A stretch of 20,365 nt of DNA, from positions 28,986-49,350 of the forward strand of contig DBVZ01000126.1 in assembly GCA_002308255.1 (NCBI GenBank). Direction: 5' to 3'. This stretch comes from Lachnospiraceae bacterium UBA1251 (GTDB lineage Bacteria; Bacillota; Clostridia; Lachnospirales; Lachnospiraceae). Under the pieces are notes generated by a model, which saw only the letters and a list, made by a program, of their open reading frames with translations, made no database searches and was not told where the DNA came from. A program made the position numbers and the translations under genes. This document shows positions 15,769 to 20,365 of the stretch, one piece after another (within the stretch, counting starts at the first letter, position 1; each line of letters begins with the position of its first letter).

Positions 15769-17061
15769 TCAGCCGCGCAGCAGTTTATTCAGTGTGACCA
15801 GTCTTACGCAGATTGTAAAGATTTCCGCCGCCTGATGCAGCTCATCGATCGGCGGATAAGACGGCGCGATACGGATGTTCGTATCCCTCCAGTCGATCCC
15901 GTAGGGGAACGTCGCTCCCGCGGGCGTGAGCTTCACGCCGGCTACCGCACACATCGCAACGATCGCTTTCGCGGTGCCTTCCAGCCCGTCAAAAGAAATA
16001 AAATATCCGCCGTGCGGCTTCGTCCAGTTGGCGATCCCGAGCCCGCCGAGCTTGCGGTCAAACATCTCGTAGATCATCTCGAATTTCGGACGGAGAATAT
16101 CGGCCATCCTGCTCATATGAGCCCGCATTCCCTCTATATCCTTGAAATAGCGGACATGGCGCAGCTGGTTCACCTTGTCGTGGCCGATCGTCTGCACCCT
16201 CATGTGGCGCTTGATATCGCCGAGATTCGTCTTCGAAGAGGCGACCGCTGCGATGCCGGACCCCGGAAACGACACTTTCGACGTCGAGATAAACTTGTAG
16301 ACCAGATCCGGATGACCCGCTTTTTCGCATTCCTCAAGGATCTCCGGCAGATAATCCTGCATCTCGGGATCATCGTAAAGATGATGGATCGAGTAGGCAT
16401 TATCCCAGTAAATGCGGAAGTCATCGGCTGCCGGCTCAAGGGCAGCGAACCGCTTCACGGTCTCCTCCGAATAGGTATATCCCTGCGGGTTCGAGTACTT
16501 CGGAACGCACCAGATCCCCTTGATGGTCGGGTCTTTGGAGACGAGGTCCTCCACCATGTCCATATCCGGCCCGGTCTCCGACATCGGGACATTGATCATG
16601 TCGATCCCGAAATATTCGGTGATGCGGAAATGGCGGTCGTACCCGGGCACCGGGCAGAGGAACTTGACGTTCTCCTGGTGCATCCAGGGGTCGTTTTCAC
16701 AGACGCCGTGCGTAAAGGAACGGGACACCATATCGAACATGACGTTCAAAGATGAGTTCCCGAAGATCAGCATATTTTCGGGCTTCACTTCCGACATCGC
16801 GCCCATCAGGCGCTTCGCTTCCGGGATTCCGCCGAGGACGCCGTAATTGCGGCAGTCCGTTCCGGTCTCGTCGACCAGTTCGCTTTCACTGTTGAGAACG
16901 TCCATCATGCCCTGAGAGAGGGTCAGCTGTTCTTTGGACGGTTTCCCGCGGGACATATCCAGATGCAGGCCAAGATTCTGCATATACTCAAAACGGCTCT
17001 CAAGACGTTCTTTCTCAAGAGACATTTCACGGCGTGTCATCTCAAAATATGGTTTTTTCAT
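15769..17061 (-). CDS. MocR-type (Aminotran_MocR) aspartate/alanine aminotransferase
   Basis: The 430-residue protein is a fold-type I PLP aminotransferase of the subgroup whose best-known members are bacterial aspartate aminotransferases related to MocR. Features are 'DMSRGKPS' (35-42), 'NYGVLGGIPEAKRLMG' (72-87), 'WDNAYSIHHLY' (219-229, Asp220 and Tyr223 contacting PLP) and 'STSKVSFPGSG' (259-269) with Lys262 as Schiff base. There is no DNA-binding domain, so it is an enzyme and not a MocR regulator. It would exchange an amino group between aspartate (or a similar amino acid) and 2-oxoglutarate. GGAGAG lies before the ATG, and a strong promoter upstream reads through into the L,D-transpeptidase and sortase genes. 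Confidence 0.88.
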   Translation of the reverse strand: MKKPYFEMTRREMSLEKERLESRFEYMQNLGLHLDMSRGKPSKEQLTLSQGMMDVLNSESELVDETGTDCRNYGVLGGIPEAKRLMGAMSEVKPENMLIFGNSSLNVMFDMVSRSFTHGVCENDPWMHQENVKFLCPVPGYDRHFRITEYFGIDMINVPMSETGPDMDMVEDLVSKDPTIKGIWCVPKYSNPQGYTYSEETVKRFAALEPAADDFRIYWDNAYSIHHLYDDPEMQDYLPEILEECEKAGHPDLVYKFISTSKVSFPGSGIAAVASSKTNLGDIKRHMRVQTIGHDKVNQLRHVRYFKDIEGMRAHMSRMADILRPKFEMIYEMFDRKLGGLGIANWTKPHGGYFISFDGLEGTAKAIVAMCAVAGVKLTPAGATFPYGIDWRDTNIRIAPSYPPIDELHQAAEIFTICVRLVTLNKLLRG

Positions 17062-17081
17062 TTTGTTCTCTCCTGCTGCCT

Positions 17082-17109
17082 GCGAAAGGGCGCGTCAGCA
17101 CCCTTCCGC
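17082..17109 (-). other. Stem-loop in the leader of the aminotransferase mRNA
   Basis: On the minus strand GCGGAAGGG and CCCTTTCGC can form a nine-base stem (one G-U pair) around a ten-base loop, about 20 bases before the ATG and downstream of the predicted promoter. There is no U tract after it, so it is not a terminator. It might affect stability or translation; I do not recognise a riboswitch. Confidence 0.4.
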
Positions 17110-17131
17110 GAAATACAGTGAATCAGAGTTT

Positions 17132-17160
17132 ATTTTATAACGGTGAAGTGTCAATGTCAA
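17132..17160 (-). promoter_or_regulatory. Strong sigma-A promoter of the aminotransferase, L,D-transpeptidase and sortase operon
   Basis: On the minus strand TTGACA (17155-17160) and TAAAAT (17132-17137) are 17 bases apart: a perfect -35 and a one-mismatch -10. A second TTGACA starts six bases inside the spacer, giving a direct repeat TTGACATTGACA. The leader to the ATG is about 64 bases. It is divergent from the methyltransferase gene. Confidence 0.8.
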
Positions 17161-17200
17161 ATCAAAGAAACAAGGGAATACTGGCATCCCCGGCGTAATT

Positions 17201-17213
17201 ATGGTAGGATGGC
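17201..17213 (+). promoter_or_regulatory. Weak candidate promoter of the methyltransferase operon
   Basis: A TGGTAGGAT sequence resembling an extended -10 lies roughly 30-40 bases before the ATG at 17243. The matching -35 is poor (TGGCAT). AAGGAG at 17230-17235 is the ribosome binding site. The promoter call is tentative. Confidence 0.3.
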
Positions 17214-17242
17214 ATTGACTTTGAAAATACAAGGAGAAAGAC

Positions 17243-18118
17243 ATGTGGATTGCTGATCAGTGGACGGATTACCGGCTCCTCGATACGGGGGACGGCGAAA
17301 GACTCGAACAGTGGGGGGATTATGTGCTCGTGCGGCCGGATCCCCAGATCCTCTGGCCGGGACAGAGGCATGACCCGCGGTGGAAGAACCCCAGCGCGCG
17401 CTATCATCGTTCAAAAAGCGGGGGAGGAAGCTGGGAGATCCGCTCTCTTCCGGAAGTCTGGTCCGTTTCCTACCGGGACCTCCGTTTCCAGCTGAAACCT
17501 TTTTCTTTCAAACATACCGGTCTTTTCCCGGAACAGGCCGTCAACTGGGACTGGACTTCTTCCCTGATCCGGGATGCCCTGAAGAAGGATCCCGGACGCG
17601 GGATCCGCGTCCTGAACCTGTTTGCCTATACCGGCGGCGCCACCCTGGCGGCCCTTAAGGCAGGGGCTTCAGTGACTCATGTAGATGCTTCTAAAGGTAT
17701 GGTGGAATGGGCCAAGGAAAACGCGGAGATCTCTGGACTGAAAGAAAAACCGGTACGCTGGCTCATCGACGATTGTAAAAAGTTTGTGGAACGGGAGCTT
17801 CGGCGGGGGAACCGGTACGATGCCATCATCATGGATCCGCCCTCCTATGGCCGTGGCCCCAAAGGGGAGATCTGGAAGATCGAAGATGCTTTGCATCCCC
17901 TGGTCCGGTTATGTGCGGACCTCCTTTCTGACGATCCCCTGTTTTTCCTGATCAATTCCTATACCACCGGTTTTGCCCCGGCGGTACTTTCCTATCTGCT
18001 GGAACTGGAAGTCCGGTCCCGGTTCGGCGGCCATGTATCCGCTTCTGAAATAGGACTTCCCGTAAGAGAAACTGACAGCATTCTGCCCTGCGGCTCTTCC
18101 GGCCGCTGGGAAGCCTGA
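17243..18118 (+). CDS. SAM-dependent methyltransferase, RlmI/RlmK-like
   Basis: The 291-residue protein has a Rossmann-fold methyltransferase core. Motif I is 'LNLFAYTGGATLAALKAG' (124-141), the acidic residue of motif II is Asp148 in 'VTHVDASKG', and motif IV is 'MDPPSYGRG' (197-205). The 'DPPSYGRGPKGE' form and the preceding 'GLFPEQAVNWDW' stretch match the RlmI/RlmK-like family of 23S rRNA cytosine or guanine methyltransferases, though the N-terminal PUA domain of RlmI is missing or replaced by a ~70-residue segment. It probably methylates rRNA, but the exact base cannot be told. It starts after AAGGAG and is followed after five bases by the next gene, a possible shared transcript. Confidence 0.82.
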   Translation: MWIADQWTDYRLLDTGDGERLEQWGDYVLVRPDPQILWPGQRHDPRWKNPSARYHRSKSGGGSWEIRSLPEVWSVSYRDLRFQLKPFSFKHTGLFPEQAVNWDWTSSLIRDALKKDPGRGIRVLNLFAYTGGATLAALKAGASVTHVDASKGMVEWAKENAEISGLKEKPVRWLIDDCKKFVERELRRGNRYDAIIMDPPSYGRGPKGEIWKIEDALHPLVRLCADLLSDDPLFFLINSYTTGFAPAVLSYLLELEVRSRFGGHVSASEIGLPVRETDSILPCGSSGRWEA

Positions 18119-18123
18119 TCCAC

Positions 18124-18882
18124 ATGAATAAAGACGGACATTCTCTTTTTTCTTTACGTTATTATCTGGTGCTGCTGGCCGGGATGCTGGTGATCCTCGG
18201 CGTCTATTATCTGTGCCCGGAGAAAGGATCGGACGCCCCACCCTCCGGCCCTGAAGCATCGGAAAGTACGAAGCAAGTATTGGTCACAGAAAAGGAAAGC
18301 ATATCCGGATCAGACACAGCACAAAGTTCTGAGGCTGAAACATCTTCCCAGCCGAGAACTTCAGCCCAGGCTTCATCTGCAGCAGATCCTTCCAGGCCGT
18401 CAGAAACTGCCTCGCCTGCTTCATTTACCATTCTGGATTCTAAATATCAATATGCCCAGGGTTATGCCTGGGATGATCTGTATACCCTGCTGGTCCTCAT
18501 CGTCAAGACCTCTGATATCCCGGAGGGCATGCATCCGGCCTTCAGCCTGATCCGTCTGGACCAGGCTTATGATCCGATGCTGCTGGTGGGTTATCAGGAT
18601 GATAAAAATAAAGATGTGCGTTTTACTGTGTACATTACAGATTCGGGTTATGTCTATGAATTGGGCACTTTCTCCGGTTCCATAAAGATCAATGCTTCAT
18701 CCAGGACTTTATTCCTGCCGGATGAGGACCTGAAGCTTATCTATTACCCCCATGTTTTCCTGCAGACTGAAACTGCTGAAGACATGGATGATCTTACAGA
18801 CCTTACCGTCCATGACCTTTCCGGACGCCTGATCAGCGCAGAAGAACTGACTTCACTTGTCCAGGATTTTACCTCTCACTGA
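18124..18882 (+). CDS. Membrane-anchored protein of unknown function next to a sortase
   Basis: I do not recognise a family. The 252-residue product has one N-terminal membrane helix (~12-30), an extracellular Ser/Thr/Pro/Ala-rich linker (~36-98) and a globular part of about 150 residues rich in Tyr, Leu and Asp. Cys31 follows the helix, but the preceding residues (Val-Tyr-Tyr-Leu) do not make a lipobox, so a lipoprotein is unlikely. No LPxTG or NPxTx signal is present at the C-terminus. The layout (helix, low-complexity linker, domain) parallels the sortase downstream. The stop falls 16 bases before the sortase start, and the start lies five bases after the methyltransferase stop, so it is probably translated with both. 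A sortase accessory role is only a guess. Confidence 0.7.
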   Translation: MNKDGHSLFSLRYYLVLLAGMLVILGVYYLCPEKGSDAPPSGPEASESTKQVLVTEKESISGSDTAQSSEAETSSQPRTSAQASSAADPSRPSETASPASFTILDSKYQYAQGYAWDDLYTLLVLIVKTSDIPEGMHPAFSLIRLDQAYDPMLLVGYQDDKNKDVRFTVYITDSGYVYELGTFSGSIKINASSRTLFLPDEDLKLIYYPHVFLQTETAEDMDDLTDLTVHDLSGRLISAEELTSLVQDFTSH

Positions 18883-18898
18883 GTTTAAGGTGATGCCT

Positions 18899-19822
18899 AT
18901 GAAAAAGAGTGTGCGGATCATCCTGATGATCCTGCTTTCCATCATTTTTCTATACTCCGCCGGAAAAGTAGCCGTGACCTGGTATCACTACCGCCGGGAC
19001 GCCCGGCAGTATGAAGAGATACGGAACGAAGTCATGAAGACCGTTCCGGCATCAGTCCCGGAGACCTCTCTGCCCTCAGCCCCGGAAGAGATCCCCACAT
19101 CCGAGGCTTCTTCGGCGTCGGAAGGATCTGTCACTGAAACGGAGCCCCCGGCTTATGCCGGTATCCCGCGTGATCTTCTCTCAAGTATCCATGAACACGA
19201 ACACTCCGGCGTCCTCCGTTATTTCCACACCACCTTTGACTATCTGCTGGTACGGAAATATGTCTTTGATTTTGAGTATTTAGTGTCCTTGAACGATGAC
19301 ATCGCCGGCTGGATCCGGATAGACGGCACGAACATTGACTACCCCTTCGTGCAGGGGGAGGACAATGCAGCTTATCTCCGTCTGGGTCCGGATGGGCGTC
19401 CTGCCAACGCAGGCACTGTTTTTATGGACTACCGCATCCCCAAAAACTTCAGCGGGAAGAATGTCATCCTTTACGCCCACAACCAGCAGAATCTGCAGAT
19501 GTTCCACCAGCTCCTCTCCTATAAGGATCCGGAGTTTCTGGAAGAACATCCTATGGTAGATATTTATCTGCCTGACGGAAGTCTGTGCCATTATCTGGTA
19601 TTTGCGGCGTATGAGACAGAGGAAATGTTCCCCTACCGCTATCTATTCAGCGGCGATGAAGATTTTCAGGAATTTATCGAAGACAGTGTGTCTTCTTCTT
19701 ATTATGACACAGGCATCACACCGGGAAAAGAAGACCGGATCCTGACCCTGGTCACCTGCACAAAAAACTTTGATGAGAAGAAAAGGAATATCGTCCAGGC
19801 TGTCTTGTTAACGAAAGAATAA
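18899..19822 (+). CDS. srtB: Second class B sortase
   Basis: The protein is 307 residues from the ATG at 18899, chosen because AAGG (18887-18890) lies eight bases upstream; the ATG at 18893 is too close and one at 18857 lies inside the previous gene. It has an N-terminal membrane helix (~5-22), a Ser/Pro/Glu-rich stalk (~48-90) and a sortase domain with His194 ('ILYAHNQQN'), Cys287 ('TLVTC') and Arg296. The 'YAHNQ' around the His differs from the 'YGHNM' of the other sortase. The enzyme is clearly class B by length and motif spacing, and differs enough from the first to suggest another substrate. It ends just before a strong terminator. Confidence 0.88.
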   Translation: MKKSVRIILMILLSIIFLYSAGKVAVTWYHYRRDARQYEEIRNEVMKTVPASVPETSLPSAPEEIPTSEASSASEGSVTETEPPAYAGIPRDLLSSIHEHEHSGVLRYFHTTFDYLLVRKYVFDFEYLVSLNDDIAGWIRIDGTNIDYPFVQGEDNAAYLRLGPDGRPANAGTVFMDYRIPKNFSGKNVILYAHNQQNLQMFHQLLSYKDPEFLEEHPMVDIYLPDGSLCHYLVFAAYETEEMFPYRYLFSGDEDFQEFIEDSVSSSYYDTGITPGKEDRILTLVTCTKNFDEKKRNIVQAVLLTKE

Positions 19823-19826
19823 AACA

Positions 19827-19858
19827 CCCCCGTACTGCTTTAAAAAGCGGTACGGGGG
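19827..19858. terminator. Bidirectional rho-independent terminator
   Basis: A 14-base stem (19827-19840 with 19845-19858, one G-U pair) with loop TAAA lies between the convergent sortase and beta-galactosidase genes. TTATTAT follows on the plus strand and TTTTATTC on the minus strand, so it can stop transcription from both sides. Confidence 0.9.
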
Positions 19859-19875
19859 CCTTATTATCTTCAGAC

Positions 19876-20365
19876 TTATTTCAGTGTTATCAGTACTTTC
19901 AGCTGCATGATTTCAGGTACTTCATATTTTTCCATCAGCACCGGGCCGCAGGAATTAGAACCGATGCCTGCCATATGGCCATCGATACACAGGACCGTAT
20001 TTCCTGAGGGCTGAAGTTCAAAATTATGCTTCTTCTTTGTCAGTTCTTCCTGGGTATAATGGGAGGCATTGAAGGAGAAGCTGTGCCCGGTGATCCTGAT
20101 CTCCCTGTCCAGTCCGTCGCTTAAGACACAGGTGGTGCAGCCAAAGTGGGAGCCGTTTTCCTGAGGCATGATATAATCCTCATGAAGCGCTGTGACACTC
20201 GTATCATACACACCGAAGGCCGCTGCCTGATGTTTGTCGATGTAGCTTTCCACAGGGCCGTAGCCTTCATAGGCCACCGTTTCAAAAGCCTGGTCCAGGA
20301 AGGCACGCAGGCCGAAGCGCGGGAAGGATGGCATGATGGGCAGCCGGTCTGCCCGGATATCTGTC
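19876..20365 (-). CDS. lacZ: GH2 beta-galactosidase, C-terminal part (5' partial)
   Basis: The reading frame runs off the right edge; about 162 C-terminal residues are visible. They match the small-chain (Bgal_small_N) domain of LacZ-type glycoside hydrolase family 2 enzymes: 'PSFPRFGLRAFL', 'YEGYGPVESYIDKHQAA', 'HEDYIMPQENGSH' and 'HSFSFNASHYTQEEL'. These residues contribute to the fold around the active site, whereas the catalytic glutamates are upstream and outside the window. The enzyme would cleave beta-galactosides such as lactose, in the cytoplasm if no signal peptide is present at the unseen start. It ends 17 bases before the bidirectional terminator. Family assignment is strong; substrate specificity is not visible. 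Confidence 0.9.
   Translation of the reverse strand, partial: TDIRADRLPIMPSFPRFGLRAFLDQAFETVAYEGYGPVESYIDKHQAAAFGVYDTSVTALHEDYIMPQENGSHFGCTTCVLSDGLDREIRITGHSFSFNASHYTQEELTKKKHNFELQPSGNTVLCIDGHMAGIGSNSCGPVLMEKYEVPEIMQLKVLITLK

Noticed and set aside
13796-15835. Long plus-strand open frame opposite the L,D-transpeptidase
   Set aside because: It is the antisense of a GC-rich, Ala/Glu-rich gene whose protein has clear YkuD motifs; the antisense product is Arg/Phe-rich with no family features.
18124-18220. Possible lipoprotein signal around Cys31 of the unknown protein
   Set aside because: The residues before the Cys are Val-Tyr-Tyr-Leu, not a lipobox; a plain membrane anchor fits better.

Overview
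The window looks like a chromosomal segment of a GC-rich member of the Clostridia, most likely Lachnospiraceae. Three things suggest this: a Tad (Flp) pilus locus of the type carrying DUF5702 and an FHA protein, a DUF5685/DnaJ pair, and two class B sortases beside an L,D-transpeptidase. Start sites have strong GGAGG ribosome binding sites. I see no rRNA, tRNA, CRISPR array, insertion sequence or phage gene. No stretch above 300 bases lacks a gene; the longest gaps are 160 bases (7583-7742) and 181 bases (17062-17242), and both hold promoter or terminator signals.

Region 1 (1-5990, plus strand) is the distal part of a Tad locus. In order it has a GspF/TadC-like membrane platform protein (5' end outside the window), a 55-residue Flp-like pilin, a DUF5702 pseudopilin-like protein, a TadE-like protein, an A24 prepilin peptidase, a second short TadE-like protein and a DUF6382/FHA protein. 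The genes overlap or are tightly spaced and form one transcription unit. The peptidase would process the pilin and pseudopilins, the GspF protein would act as inner-membrane platform, and the FHA protein may bring in phosphothreonine signalling.

Region 2 (6000-7582, minus) is a two-gene operon of a DUF5685 protein and a J-domain protein, overlapping by four bases and convergent with the Tad locus.

Region 3 (7688-12617, minus) is the most intriguing block. Its order of transcription is a divergent HpcH/HpaI-type aldolase, a D-2-hydroxyacid dehydrogenase, a DltA-like adenylating enzyme, a fold-III PLP decarboxylase and a stand-alone carrier protein, followed by a clear terminator. The last three genes overlap and probably activate an amino acid, tether it to the carrier and decarboxylate it, either free or carrier-bound.

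Region 4 (12653-17160, minus) holds a MocR-type aminotransferase, a large membrane L,D-transpeptidase and a class B sortase, read from a strong promoter. Region 5 (17243-19858, plus) holds an RlmI-like methyltransferase, a membrane-anchored protein of unknown function and a second class B sortase, ending in a bidirectional terminator. Region 6 (19876 to the end, minus) is the C-terminal part of a GH2 beta-galactosidase. CpG density falls clearly to the right of about 18.1 kb.
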